A stretch of 64,000 nt of DNA from Mercurialis annua (Eukaryota > Streptophyta > Magnoliopsida > Malpighiales > Euphorbiaceae), in NCBI RefSeq assembly GCF_937616625.2, contig NC_065577.1, positions 5,435,001 to 5,499,000 on the forward strand. The letters run 5' to 3'. Below are positions 21,225 through 33,405 of this stretch, piece by piece; positions within the stretch are counted from its first letter, which is position 1, and the number at the start of each line of letters is the position of its first letter. The notes beneath the pieces are model-generated. The model saw only the letters and a program-made list of their open reading frames with translations. It did no database searches and had not been told where the DNA came from. The position numbers were made by a program, and so were the translations under genes.

Positions 21225-23321
21225 CATAAGGGAGCACTATTTGGGAATAACATATTTAGAGGGCAATTTAATGGGAAAAAACCCCTGCAGGGATAACAAT
21301 GATAGTCCCTTCAATTTTTTATTCTCTGGTTAGTTGGAGAAGAAGGGGGTATAAATGTTCTAATTGTTTTTAGTAAATCACCTCATTTTAAGTTTTAAAG
21401 TATAGATGAAAAGTTTACTTTTTTTTCTGAGAGATAATTGCATAAATATATGGGCTTCCTGGGCTTCCTATGTTAATACTTGATATTGTATAAGTGTTTA
21501 CATTTATACGCTCTACGAATAAAAATTGCAGACATAGCGTTTTTCCAAAAGTTATTAGCATCTATATATATGGTTTACATAATTTCAAATCCATGCCTTG
21601 TTGCACCCTCAAAAGAAATTTTGGTAATTTCTTGAAATACATGGTTTGGTAACTTATTTACAACTTTACCTGTCAAGTTTTGACTTTTCTTTTTTAATTT
21701 TTTTTATTTACGAAAAATATTTTTTTTATTGTTTTAATTTCACAAAAACCTTTTTCGGTTTCCAATTTCGGTTTTCGGTTTTTTCGGTTCGGTCGACCGA
21801 ACCGACCGATTACACAGCCCTATTTTTCAGTTTTTAATAATTTATTTTTTTATAGATTTTTTCAAGATTTTTTTTTTTCATGGTATAACAATAGTGTATA
21901 TATAGTGTTTTTATAGTGTTAGATTAGTGTATATATATTGTATTTATGACATTTTGTAGTGTTTTTTATGGTTTATACCATGAAACACTGCAAATACACC
22001 ATAAATATTGTAAATGCACCATAGATATACTACAAATAGCAGAAATACACTATAAATACACCAAAAATACATTAAAACGTAAATATATTATAAAATTACT
22101 ACAAATGCACCATAAATCAATTTGTTCTTTACAAAATCAGTAGCAATGAACAAATCTATGAATAAGAAAAGATAAAATAAATAATTATATGAATAACAGA
22201 ACAATTTTAAAAACAAAAAATTATAGATGTACAATAATTTATTTATAAAATATTTAAATCATTACAAAATATCTAAAAAATTACACAAATCTAAAAACAA
22301 GTCGAGAAATCCATAGCGCGAACAGAAGAGACGAACGGACTAGCGCAAACGGAAAAGACAAATGAAAAAACGACTGGAAACGACGAGAAATTCATCAGAA
22401 GTAGACGAACGGAAGCGCGAACGGAAAAGACGAACAGAAAAGTAATTGGAGGAGACAAACTGAAAATCAAATGAAAAAGAAGAAAAAAAAAAGAGAACTT
22501 TGATAGAGAAGAGAGAAAAAAGAGTGGTTATGTAAAAATTTAACTTAAAATGAGATAAAGTTTCTTTATATAATAGGTATTTTGGTAAATAAGTTAGAGA
22601 AATAGGTAGCGTATAGGAAATAAGGGAAGATGGACCAAAATGGTTTAAATATTTTGCCAAAAACAGGTATTTGGAAAATAATTCCAAAAAAATTGCCATA
22701 GTACTTTTATTTTTTTGATATTGTTGTTATTACAATAGAACAATTTAATTTTAAATTAAAAATTTAATAAATTTCTTTTGACACTTGTTTATCTATTTTT
22801 ATATGTGAATATTTGTCATATATATTGAAACACTTGTCATTTTAATTCTTTAACTTTTTTTATTTATATTTTATCATTATATTATCAACACACAATATGT
22901 TAACATTTTTCATTTAATTTTATATTTGTCAAAAATATAAACCTTTTTTATTTTTTATTATTTTTAAATATCAGCTATTTTATTTAATTAAATATTCTAT
23001 GTTTATTATTCATTTACATTATATGTGCAATGAAAATATAAAAATATTATTATATTCAATTTTTAATGGGAATAATTTTTTTTGACACGATTTTTCATTG
23101 TTCAGTTTTTTTCTACTTTTTGGTTATTATTGAGTAGCGTTTTAATTGCCTATACCATTTTTTATAGATAATTATAGTAACATTTTTGTTTATGTTTCAT
23201 ATAAAAAAAGTATGATTATAAGCATTATTTTAAAGTTAGGGCACAAAAAAATGCAACGATAAAAAATAATGATAAAAAAGATGCGCCGATTTATAAACAT
23301 TGACTATTTTATGGAGTTTTT
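21225..23321. other. intergenic, AT-rich repeat debris, no gene
   Basis: No supported gene. At 21765-21810 a palindromic run around TTCGGTTCGGTCGACCGAACCG stands out. 21885-22140 repeats ATAGTGT/ACACTAT-like words (TATAGTGTTTTTATAGTG, CACTATAAATACACC). A similar stretch recurs at about 46840-47480, suggesting a dispersed non-coding element. 22720-23321 is plain AT-rich sequence. Confidence 0.45.
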
Positions 23322-25458
23322 TGTCACGACCCAATCTCAGGGCCGAGACCGGCGCTAGGGAATGGGAGTGGTTGCTCCGAAACCCGTTGCAAGCCTAAAA
23401 ACGTAAAATAATTTTTTTCGCAAACGTAAACGTCATGCATGACATATATAAACACGTGTCATGCAGAAGCACACATGCCAGGCACATATATCCTCTGGCA
23501 GTCACAATATAAGTAACGCAGCAAGCGCGAAACGTTTAAAACTTTAAAACGTTAAAGTTATATTTACAAAAAAACTATACATACAAGCCGACTGGCAAAA
23601 TACTTATCTACTGCAGCTCTAAGAGTAAAGTACTGTTTCTTTACATACTCAAAAATACAGACTTCTGGAAGTAGGATAGAAGTCCGTTGCTTCAAAGCGT
23701 CTTTATCCTGAAAGGAAATCTGTGAGGGGTCAGTATATTGGGATATACTGAGTGAGTTCATACATTTACTGATAAGTATTCAAATAAAACATAAAATCGT
23801 AATCAATCATATGCAGCCAAGTACAGGATCCGATTGAAACCTTAATCCTCAAACATACTAATAATCAATCGATCAACCCAATCATAAATATCAATTGCGA
23901 GTCCAACTCGCTGGTGGCCCAGCCACTAGATACGGGGACTTTCAGGCTACACCGTAGCCGAGTTCACTCTGCGTATCTAAATCATAACCCAATCGTAAAT
24001 CTCATATTCATCATCAGCTCCCAGCTGAGTCATATCAAAACTGGTGATCACACAGTCCTATTGTCGCCCAATAGGTAGCACGTTCCATCGGATCAATACC
24101 GGTTTCAAATCAAACATATGCGCAATTCATAAAAGTGTTTCGCATATAAAACATGCAATTCAAATATAAAGCAATATAAAATAATTGCTTAGATAAATAC
24201 TTTAAAAGCAAATCGTATAAACTCACAGAAAACGCTTATCCAAAAATACGTCGGGGCTTTAGAACGTCAAGCTTCCCGAACTCCTGATCCAGCTCCTTCT
24301 GGCCTCGCTGGATCTAAAGCAATATAAAAACATTTGATTCACATCAGAATCCTATTCTAAGATTGACTCTAGACTCGAGATTCGACACGTTTTACTTTCA
24401 TTAATCGTCGTGCTTCTCACGTATATTCCGATAAACGATATCAAACTCGTTTACGGACCGTATACCACTTCAAAATCCATTCACGTTTAACCTCATTAGG
24501 TTAACTATTCAAGTTAATCGATAACTAATCGATTCCGACAATCCTACGCGAAACAGGGTAAGATTTGGAAATAAAACGGCCGGGCGAACTGCTGTGCGAG
24601 AGCACGTCCCACTGTGCGTTCGCACAGCAGACTGTGCGTTCGCACAGTTGACTGTGCGTTCGCACAGTCTGTTTCAGACTGTGCGATCGCACAGTCTTGC
24701 TGTGCGTTCGCACAGCTAAGCTGTGCTACGCACAGTACGGGTTTTTCAACCCCGGACCCGATTCCGACATGCTTTCAACGATTCGACATCCAAACGAAGC
24801 GTAAACGTGCCAAAAACACTAATTCTAAACTCTAAACGCTATAATCGAATCCAATAATCAATAAAACGATAAAATCGTTTCGTGGCATAAAACTTTGAAT
24901 CGATATAACTCAAAATATAATCAACGAAACGGTAAAACGTCAAGCTTACCGTGATTCGCCTCGTGAATACGATCAATTCGAGCTATTAAACGTCGAAAAT
25001 GGACGAGAAACGAAAACCGCGCGACGAACCGATCGGAAACGAGCGAACGAGAGAAATATGAAACTGATGAGGGAAAGGGATTCTGGAGCTTTCCTTTTCC
25101 TTAAGTTTATGTATATAATGGCTAACTTGCCATTTGGTCTTTGAAACTTTTCAAAAGTTTCAATTTAGTCCAAAACCTATTCGCGTCCAAATTTTAAACA
25201 GCCTCCGATCGACTTGAAACTTTTACCATAAATACTATAAATTATTTCGCGGACTTTGGCGAAATAAGATTCCTTACGGGATTTATAAATTATTTTATAT
25301 TAATTTCCAAACTTAAATCCTCAAATCCCGCTATTTAACTTATTAAAATTTATTCAAATTTCCCGATATAATTAAATTAAATTCTTCTTAATTTAATTTA
25401 TCGGAAATCACGACACGTGGCACGACGTAATTATCTTAAAATATTTTGGGGTATTACA
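23322..25458 (-). mobile_element. solo LTR, 2.14 kb
   Basis: It runs TGTCACGACCC to GGGGTATTACA and is flanked by TTTTT on both sides (23317-23321 and 25459-25463, low complexity). On the minus strand it starts TGTAATACCCC, with a TATA-like ATTATATAC at 25111-25119. A possible splice donor (CACG|GTAAGCTTG) follows near 24950. It is of the same subtype as the 1402-2104 copy, including the hairpin CAGTATAT-TGGG-ATATACTG near 23740. It contains a word array at 24590-24737. No coding region of a retrotransposon is present. Confidence 0.8.
24590..24737. repeat. CTGTGCG/CGCACAG word array in solo LTR
   Basis: CTGTGCGTTCGCACAG, CTGTGCGATCGCACAG and shortened forms recur about seven times in under 150 bp. 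Each copy is a hairpin or palindrome. This is the only GC-rich block in the LTR. On the minus strand it lies about 380 bases downstream of the TATA-like box, unlike the arrays at 4610, 30096 and 36464, which lie just upstream of theirs. Confidence 0.8.
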
Positions 25459-25680
25459 TTTTTTTTAAAAAAACTATATCATGGAGTTAGCAATTCGAAT
25501 TTATTAGTTAAAAAAATTATATTCATTTTTAAAGGAGAATAACTATTCCTGACATAATTTTTTATCTTTTAATTTGATGCTATTAGGTTGCTCTTTGATA
25601 GTTTTTCAGTTGTTTGTGTCGTTTTTCATAAACTATTACATTCACATTTTCACTAATATTTTATATGGAAAAGAATTTAA

Positions 25681-26070
25681 GAGTAAATTACTTAGAGGTC
25701 CCTGAGGTATAGCATAATTAATAATTTGGTACCCCTTATTTCAAAAGTCTATTTAATGGTCCCTCAGTTTTAATACTGTTAACTGAGAGATCCTTCTGTT
25801 AATTTGAGGGACTAAATCCTTTAACGGATTCGGTTACTAAATCGTTTAAAAGTAAGAGACCAAATCGTTAAATAAAATTAAAAGTGAGGGACTATTTGTT
25901 CACAAAACTAAAGGTGGGGTACCAAATCGTTTGAAAATAAGTGTCGAAATTAACGGAGGGACCTAATAGTTAACGGAATTAAAACTGAGGGACTACTAAG
26001 TAGACTTTTGAAACAAGGGTACCAAACTGTCAATTATGGTATATCTCAGGGACCTTAACGTAATTTGCTC
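25681..26070. mobile_element. TIR element with 9-bp flanks (Mutator-like MITE)
   Basis: Long inverted ends of about 75 bp: GAGTAAATTACTTAGAGGTC on the left, and GAGCAAATTACGTTAAGGTC as the complement of the right end. The flanking 9-mers AGAATTTAA and AAAATTTAA differ at one base. It has no coding capacity; the 390 bp hold further inverted repeats. Confidence 0.7.
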
Positions 26071-26079
26071 AAAATTTAA

Positions 26080-27138
26080 TCATAGGCATCATTTTAGTAG
26101 AGCATAAAATATTTTTAAATCCTTTATGTTCATATGAATTTATAATGTTGTTTCTTAATAGCAACCAATAAAATAAAGTAAATAGTATTTTATACAATGA
26201 GCAACCAACGAGCAACTAACGAGCAACACAAAAACAACCAAACAGAAACCAACAAGCAACTATCTAATAATCAAAATTGAAATGGAATCAAATGTAATGA
26301 TAAATTGAAGTTAAACTGAAGCGGAATCATGTGTCTAATACTAGATAACAAGTGACAAAAAAAATTAAGTGTTTAATTTTAAAAGGCACGTGTACAATGA
26401 TAAGATTCAATTATTAATATTAATTATGTAAAAGTTTCGAAAATTCAAATTTATCAAGAATGAAGTCATTTTAATATTTATCATGTTAATAGAAAATAAC
26501 TAAATAATAGATTAATAAAAATAGGAAAATTGAAATTATTAGATAAAAATGAAAAATAGGGATCAATATAAGTAAAGACTGAATATTAGAAAAAATCAAA
26601 AATTACTAACAAATAAAAGCATATAAACAAAAAATGAATATAATAAATAAAAATAGTAACCGATGAAAATGATAATTATAAATATTTTTGTAATACAAAA
26701 TTATCGCAGAAACAAAAAATAAAATGTTTGACAAAGTTAAAATGAATAACAACATAACTGTAGTAGAGCTTGGTGTAATAAGAGATATTACGTTTCACAA
26801 CAATTGATAAACAAATTGAAGCATGTAGCTGGATAAGGGAAAGAGATAACTGGATAAGGAAAACCGTATTTGTGAAAGTAAAAAGTTAAACTGGAACACG
26901 CTTGAAAATAAAAAAAATTAAAGAATACTTTTGTAAAGAAAACACAAAAAGAGGTAAGAGGTATAATTTCCTCTAGATATATTTTATAAGTCGCTAATGT
27001 AAACAAACAAAACTTTTTAGGTATTTGTATGTAGGGCTAAGATCAGATCGTGTGACCCTTTTGAGCCCAATAGTACCTAACGGGCCTCTCATTTATTTCG
27101 AAGGAGCAATCATGTTGGGCTTTTTACCCAACTACCCA
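26080..27138. other. intergenic, no gene seen
   Basis: AT-rich sequence without a supported open frame or repeat structure. Confidence 0.5.
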
Positions 27139-27425
27139 ACTTTTTTTTTTTGAAATTCATCGGATCTCATTAAATTGAATATGAAGCAGTTACATTTATA
27201 AGAAATTCGGGATAATTTGAAAACAAAACCCGATAACCTGACATGGAACAGACAACATGCTGCCTGATTCGCAGACCTTACTTACGAAAATAAAAATAAA
27301 TTACTAACTGTTTCGCGAATTAAGTGCAGTATTCAATCACTTTTCGTTCAAACTTCTCCAAACACCCGCAAACTCATAGCATCCGATTCAATCAACACCT
27401 GATATAACTCCTTCTAAAAAAGAGA
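27139..27425 (-). mobile_element. LINE 3'-end remnant with poly(A)
   Basis: On the minus strand a broken frame reads IESDAMSL..., then VRSANQAACCLFHV, and ends MRSDEFQKKK running into a poly(A) (poly-T at 27139-27150 on the plus strand). This is the end of the RNase H-like domain and tail of plant non-LTR retrotransposons. Stops interrupt it. It is 5'-truncated, as is typical for LINEs. Confidence 0.5.
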
Positions 27426-27900
27426 CAACAAACGTTTCACAGAGAAAGGACAACAAACCTTTCATAAAAAAAGGACAAAATAAAACATTCATAAAAAAGA
27501 CAAACAATAAAAAATAAATAAAACTAGTATAACTCATATACGACTCCATTTTGTTACTGAAAGATCTTCAATCTATCGTCGCTTCTTGATAATTGAATTG
27601 CTCTTCGTGATAAATTTTAATCCGTCAGAAAAATGAAAAAGAATTGGCTATTTATTACATTCTATGAAATTAAAATAACATAAACAAAAGAGGTGGCTAC
27701 CGTCAATAGAAAAATTAAGCCATTGACGGCTACCGAAGAAAAAATAAGAAAAAAGCTCTAGGCGGCTAGGGTTTGTTAGAGAGAAAAGATAAGAGAAGGC
27801 GGTTAGGGTTTATATTAAAAATACCCAATTTTTTCTTATTTATATTTAAAATAGAGGAAATTAGACTCAGCACTTGATTATCAAAAATAATTCCAATAAT
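27426..27900. other. intergenic, no gene seen
   Basis: AT-rich. There is a short direct repeat of AAAGGACAACAAACGTTTCA-like words near 27420-27500. Nothing else can be supported. Confidence 0.4.
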
Positions 27901-27944
27901 ACTTGAGCATCTTTTTTTTTTCTGTCAACACTTGATCCCACCTT

Positions 27945-28085
27945 TTTATTTCATGTAGCACTTGATTCTACCTTTTTATTTCATCCAACACTTGATTTCA
28001 CCTTTTTATTTCATACAACACTTAACCCAACCTTTTTATTTCGTCCAACATTTAACACCATTTTTTATTCATCCAACATTTAATT
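27945..28085. repeat. about 31-bp tandem minisatellite
   Basis: At least five imperfect copies of a unit like CACTTGATTCCACC followed by TTTTTATTTCATCCAA, decaying towards the right end, where it runs into the TTTAGGG-rich tract. Confidence 0.75.
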
Positions 28086-28104
28086 CCATTTTTTTAAGAT
28101 TTAG

Positions 28105-28378
28105 AATTTAGATTTTAAGATTTTAGGGGTTTAGGGTTTATGATTTTAGGGTTAGGGTTTAGCATGATTTAGGGTTTAGCATGATTTAGGGTTTAGGGTT
28201 TAAATTTTAGGATATATGGTTTAGCATGATTTAGGGTTTAGGGTTTAGCATGATTTAGGGTTTAGGGTTTAAGATTTAGGATATAGGGTTTAGCATGATT
28301 TATGGTTTAGGGTTTAGCATGATTTAGGGTTTAGAGTTTAGGTTTTAGCATGATTTAGGGTTTAGGGTTTAGAGAAAT
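28105..28378. repeat. telomere-like TTTAGGG minisatellite
   Basis: Plant telomere words TTTAGGG and GGGTTTAGGGTTT are interleaved with TTTAGCATGA in a roughly 24-bp higher-order unit (TTTAGCATGATTTAGGGTTT) repeated about seven times, with point variants. TTTAGGG is the standard plant telomere repeat; this is an interstitial, degenerate array. Confidence 0.85.
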
Positions 28379-29119
28379 AAGATTTTAAGTGTTAGATTTA
28401 ATGTTTTTATTAAATCAAGTACTAGGTGCAATTTATTTTCTTTTATAAGTATTGTCCGCAAATAAAAACGAACATAAGTATTTTTGAGATTATTTTAACA
28501 AAATCAAGTATTTTTCAACTTTTCCCTTTAAAATACGATGCCATGTTTCCGTTTATTAAAATATGGGACACGCTTAAAATTCTAGACTTTCTTATAACTC
28601 ATCTTTTTCCTCCATATCTGGTCTTATTTCTCATTTTCTTCCCCTATAGCTGATGTTGCTCGTGATTCTTCGGAACGGCACACCGTCGCTACTATTGTCG
28701 AAATTTTGTTCTTCGGATTTGATTCAAATGTAACTCTACTAGAATCACAGAACATGGAGTTCGACGTTAGATTTAAGAATCAGAAAGATTTTTTGCCTTG
28801 GTTCGCTGTTTTTTTAATGATATAATAAGGATATGGTTTCATTATTAAATATCTTTTAGCTGATTTGAGCTTCATTTTCTTGTTTGTTTGTTTACCTATT
28901 CTGAGAAAGTTGAAAAACAGATCCAGGTCTAATTGAAAAATGAAAGAAAAGTAGGCAATATCCATCCCAAGCTAGAATAATGGATTTGTTAGTTTGAATT
29001 ATTCCATGTGCTGAATTCAATAAACTACTAGCTGCTCTTAGGAGTTTTTGATTTTAATTCGTTTTTGTGTTCATACAAGGAATACTAGCAGCGAGTTTGT
29101 TCTACTTCGTCTAAATATC
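28379..29119. other. intergenic, no gene seen
   Basis: AT-rich. A short GC-richer stretch at 28650-28770 has no recognisable product. Confidence 0.4.
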
Positions 29120-29503
29120 ATGGGGTACCAGTTAGAAATAAGCCAAGGCGAAAGCTTAGTACGGAATCGAAGAAGTAGAAAAATAAGAAAGAACTTGTTT
29201 TCTTTTATTAGATTTAAATTGTACAGGTTACAGCAAATATATATAAACCAAGAGCACGACATACACTCCTAGTAAAAGACTAACATCTATAACAAACTAC
29301 ATGTTGATGTTATCTCATTGTTTAGATTATCATCATGGTTTGAATTTGTATTTCTTGAAGCTGTTTTGTTATCCAACAACTCTCCACTGATATGTGTATT
29401 CTTGCTAGAGTAACCAACCTTATCTCTCCTGAATTTTTGGACTTCCTTATCACTCCTTTGACTCAAACAAGAGACATCAATATTGCAGGGCTACTGTGTG
29501 CAA
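29120..29503 (-). mobile_element. probable 3' LTR of the old Copia remnant
   Basis: On the minus strand it follows the polypurine-like GCGGGGGAAT at the end of the Copia frame, begins TGCACACAG and contains a TTTGCTGTAACCTGTAC stretch. The partner LTR is absent, so the far boundary is a guess. Confidence 0.35.
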
Positions 29504-29596
29504 ATATTCCCCCGCAAACTATGTCGAGGCTGAAGGCAGAGTTTGGCTCGAAAATAGGCAGTGGCGGCTTTGGGTAGCGGTTTAGTAAAAATGTTT

Positions 29597-30540
29597 TGAA
29601 ATACTATATGGGTTATAAGGCAAACCGGTTTTTGATTTGTGAATCGGAAATTTAAATTCTTTAAAGCGGAAAAGAGAATTTAAAGACACAAGAGATTTAG
29701 AGTGGTTCGGATCAACTCACGATCCTACTCCACTACTCAATCTAAGATTGAGATTTTAAAATCCACTAAATGGGATTGTGCTTTATAGATAAGCACCAAC
29801 TTTACAAAGAGATTTCTTAGAGATAATCTCAAACTCACAATTGATTTTTCAAGGATAATCAAGAACCTACAAGGGTTGAGTTTTTCCAAAGCTAAACTCT
29901 AACTCACAATGATTAGGAGTTTCCAAGATTACTCCAAAACTACAACAAAACTAAGTGATTAATATTGTATGTTTGTTGTTTCAAGGTGTGTAAATCATTG
30001 ACCTTGAATCATTGCAAATGGGTTTATATTTATACCCAAAGCAATCCCCACAAAAGCTAGAAACAACAAAATAGCTTTTGCAAAAACTGGCTCGGTCGCG
30101 CCCGTGATGTACCCATCGCGCCCGTGATCCATGATGAAGACAGAATCTTCAAACGGCTAGTGCCATGTGTCAACACATCATTGGGGGGTTCAGAAATATA
30201 TCCGTTGAAACTTCAACGGTCTGATTCATCGCGCCCGAGATCCGTATGTCGCCCCCGTGATACTTAGTCGCGCCCGTGATCTTTGTGTTGCGCCCGTGAT
30301 ACCTCCAACGGTCACTTAGGGTTTCAGCAGATATGAATATCGCGCCCGTGATTAACTTTGTAGCGCCCGTGATATCCTACTGGACAGCTTGAGGATCAAA
30401 AACTCGATTCTCGCTAGAAAGCTCCGAATCGACTTCCGATTGCTCCTATGAGGTCCTATACACTAATAAGCAATATTAGAACCCTCATAGTTGATTGTCA
30501 AAGTCAAAACAAAGGAGTTTGAAAGGACAATAGTCCAACA
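29597..30540 (-). mobile_element. solo LTR, 944 bp, with TSD TGTTT
   Basis: Perfect 5-bp duplications TGTTT lie at 29592-29596 and 30541-30545. On the minus strand it starts TGTTGGACTATTGTCC and ends TATAGTATTTCA. A TATA box, TATAAATATAA, lies at 30024-30034, with an array of repeated words just upstream. It interrupts the RNase H frame of an older Copia element, so it is the younger insertion. Confidence 0.92.
30096..30373 (-). promoter_or_regulatory. U3 word array (ATCACGGGCGCG) upstream of LTR TATA box
   Basis: CGCGCCCGTGAT (plus strand) or one-base variants occur eight times, at about 30097, 30118, 30229, 30250, 30270, 30289, 30340 and 30361, with unequal spacing. All lie 60-340 bases upstream of the minus-strand TATA box. 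Unlike the other arrays, the word is not self-complementary. Repeated enhancer motifs are a reasonable inference. Confidence 0.7.
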
Positions 30541-31358
30541 TGTTTGCAACTTGATGTTCAGTGGAGATGTGCCGAGTCACAAGCAGTCCAAGAGCAACGC
30601 GTTCTCGCACCAAATGGTAATCTAATTCAATGTGTTTACTTCGAGCATGAAGCATTGGGTTAATTGTTAAATGGAGAGCACTGAGATTGTCACAGTAAAG
30701 TATCAGAGAAGATGATAGGGGAATGCGTAAATCTTTGAGAAGGAAGTCAAGCCAAGTAAGTTCAGCTGCTGTTTGAGCCATGGCACGATACTCAGCTTCG
30801 GTACTTGAACGGGAGATGGTGCTTTGTTTCTTAGCACACCAGGAGATGAGAATACTCCCAATGAAAGTGCAATAGCCTGTAGTGGAACGTCTGGTAGTGA
30901 GACAACCTGCCCAATCTGCATTAGAATAAGCAAAAAGATCACGTGTAGTGTTGGAATTAAAGTGTAAACCTATATCAATGGTGCCTTTAACATAGCGCAA
31001 AATGCGTTGAACCCATTTATAGTGTGAATTTGTTGGAGCATGCATAAATTGAGAGACAAAGTTAACACTATGAGAGAGATCAGGTCGAATGAGGGTTAAA
31101 TATTGAAGAGCACCGACTACTCCCTGAAATTGGCTCGGATCAGCTAATGGAGTTTTAATTAATGAAGTTTACATATTTATTTAAAAAATATTTATAAATC
31201 CTACCTCAATACAGAACAATTAAAAATAAATATCACAGTTTTAGCATTTTAATATCTTTACTTTTTGTGTCTAAACATTTTACGCTCATCATATAACACA
31301 TGCTCTGCTAACTCCTTAAGACCACACACTTTTTTTTTTCTCTCATTCAAATAAAAAG

Positions 31359-32184
31359 TGGACTACTATTTACCGCCCCAAATTACCACCCACCGCCCAA
31401 CTTTTTACCAAAATACCCCTAAGCCATTTTCAGTTTTTTTTTTTAAATATTCAATTCTCTCAATTCAATTAAAAACCCAACGAATATCCGAGTGAATTTA
31501 CAATAAAAATGTCAAAATCGACTAAAAATAAAAGACGGAACTTCCGGTAAATAATCGGTTTTTATTTATTTAATTTTTTAAATTTTTTTGTTTTTTTAAA
31601 GGCCATCGCCCGGCGATGGCGATGGACCTGTGCACCATCGCCTGGCGATGGCAATGGTGCACTGGGACAATCGTCCCTCCGGGACGATTGTCCCAGTGGA
31701 CCATCGTCCTCGTGGGACGATTGTCCCAATGGACAATCGTCCCAGGGGGACGATGGTCCCAGTGGACCATCGCCAGAAGATGACGATGGTCCACTGGAAC
31801 CATCGTCCCTCGTAGACAATGGTCCACTGGGACAATCGTCCCTCGGGGACGATTGTCCCTGTGCACCATCGCCATCGCCAGGCGATGGTGCACAGGGCCA
31901 TCGCCATCGCCGGGCGATGGCCCTTAAAAAAATAAAAAAATTTATTTTTTATTAAAAGAGTTAAAAACGAAAAAAATTAATTATCGGAGGTTTCCGTCTT
32001 TTATTTTCCGTCGATTGCGACATAAATCGGTTCCGGTTATCGTCGGGATTTTAGGTTGAGTTTGAGAGATTTTTTAATTGAGAGGATTTTTGTTTTTTTG
32101 TTTTTGTATTGAAATTATGTTAGGTGCATTTCAGTCAAAACTTGGGCGGTGGGTAGTAATTTGGGGCGGCGAATAGTAAACCCC
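31359..32184. mobile_element. TIR element (MITE) with internal GCGATGG array
   Basis: Inverted ends pair: ACCGCCCCAAATTACCACCC on the left and TTTGGGGCGG preceded by GGGTAGTAA on the right. The flanking 9-mers AATAAAAAG (31350-31358) and AATAAAAAT (32185-32193) differ at one base, suggesting Mutator-type insertion. An inner pair of GACGGAA...TTCCGTC arms brackets the GC-rich core. It has no coding capacity; open frames on both strands are by-products of the palindromes. Confidence 0.75.
31600..31925. repeat. GGCGATGG / GGGACGATTGTCCC palindrome array
   Basis: The core of the element at 31359-32184. CCATCGCC and GGCGATGG, GGGACGATTGTCCC, GGACCATCGTCC and TGGTGCAC words alternate on both strands so that nearly the whole 325 bp can fold back. 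It is strikingly GC-rich inside AT-rich arms. Confidence 0.85.
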
Positions 32185-32439
32185 AATAAAAATGATACAT
32201 GGTGGTGTTGAGTGGAGCAGTGACAAATTTTTGAGGAGGTCCAAACTGCCGGAGAATATAAAGGAGGATAAGAATGATACGTGTCGCCGTGAAAAACGGA
32301 ACTATAGCAAGTTTCGAGGAGATTCAAGTCGGAAAATGCAAATATGGACGCAGATAAGGCTTCAATAAAGGCTGTTCACAGAAAAGAAGTTAAGAAACCT
32401 ACTGTCAAAAGCTTAATATCAAAATAAGATTTATTAAAT

Positions 32440-33396
32440 TATATAAGGTTTAATTAACATTATAGTATAAGTTGAGATCATCATAAAATATTATATTTAT
32501 TTAACTATAAAGAATGAAGAACTGATTAGAGCTTTTAATATTTATTTTTTAATTTGAATAATATTAAACACTTATTTTTATTTTTATTTTCAAATTCGAA
32601 ACTAAACAATTTGTCAAAAATCACACCACATATTTTGACATAAAATTATTTATTTGTATCATAATGTTATCATAATTCTATCATAATATTATTATAAATT
32701 TATCATAGTTTTACCATTATCTTATCATAATTTTTACATTACTTATATATGTAGTTTATGCATAATTAAATTATATTTTTATAATAATATTGTAATATTA
32801 TCAAAAACTTATCATAATATTATCATAGTCTTATTATAAAAATTATTTTGACGTACTTTATCATAATATTATCGTAATTTTATTATGTAAAATTATTTTT
32901 AAGTACGTTATCATAACATTAACATAACCTTATGATAATATTATCATAACCTTATCATTAACTTTATCGTAATATTATCATAACTGAATCATAATATTAT
33001 CATATTTTTATCATATTATTATAATAACCTTATTATAACTTTATCATAGCCGTAGAATATAAAATTATTGTACGTATTGTATCATAACCTTATCATAACC
33101 ATATTATAAAATTATTATAATTGTATTATAATATTATCATAACTGTATAATAAGAAAATTACATAATTTATCTTAATATTGTCGTAGCTTTATCATAATA
33201 TTATCATAATCGTATAATGCAAAATTATTCTACGCACGTTATCATAACCTTATTATAAGTATTATAATATTATAATAAGTATACCATATAATATATTAAG
33301 ATTTTATCATGATTTTATCATAACATTTTCATAATATTTGCATAACATTATCTTAGTTTTATCATAACTATAATTTTTTTTATAATTACATTTTTA
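32440..33396. repeat. degenerate TTATCATAA tandem repeat tract
   Basis: Words like TTATCATAATATTATCATAA recur dozens of times over about 900 bp with point changes and short insertions such as TATAATGCAAAATTATTCTACG. The tract resumes at about 34484-34540 after the element at 33406-34474, which inserted into it. Confidence 0.8.
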
Positions 33397-33405
33397 TAAT
33401 TTTTA

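Larger units (their letters stand above)
29491..31165 (-). pseudogene. old Copia pol 3' fragment, split by a solo LTR
   Basis: The minus-strand frame from about 31165 to 30541 reads LADPSQFQGVVGALQYL..., SNADWAGC, SSTEAEYRAM and CDNLSALHL, i.e. Copia RNase H. It continues after removal of the insert at 29597-30540: HQVAN joins to IFTKPLPKAATAYFRAKL and ends SLRGNI.., with a stop at 29491-29493. Everything upstream of the RT-RNase H connection is missing. It belongs to a different Copia lineage from the element at 15294. Confidence 0.88.

Noticed and set aside
22340..22699. 119-codon minus-strand frame
   Set aside because: Composition is Phe/Leu/Ser-rich from AT bias, with no domain and no homologue recognised; it lies in repeat debris.
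24590..24737. Regular repeats resembling a small CRISPR array
   Set aside because: Repeats are palindromic words without equal-length unique spacers, inside a plant solo LTR; plants have no CRISPR.
29392..29577. 61-codon plus-strand frame ending GSGGFG
   Set aside because: The minus strand of the same bases encodes the C terminus of a Copia polyprotein (IFTKPLPKAATAYFRAKL), which explains it.
31562..31907. Several overlapping open frames on both strands
   Set aside because: Their symmetry and low complexity come from the GGCGATGG palindrome array of a MITE.
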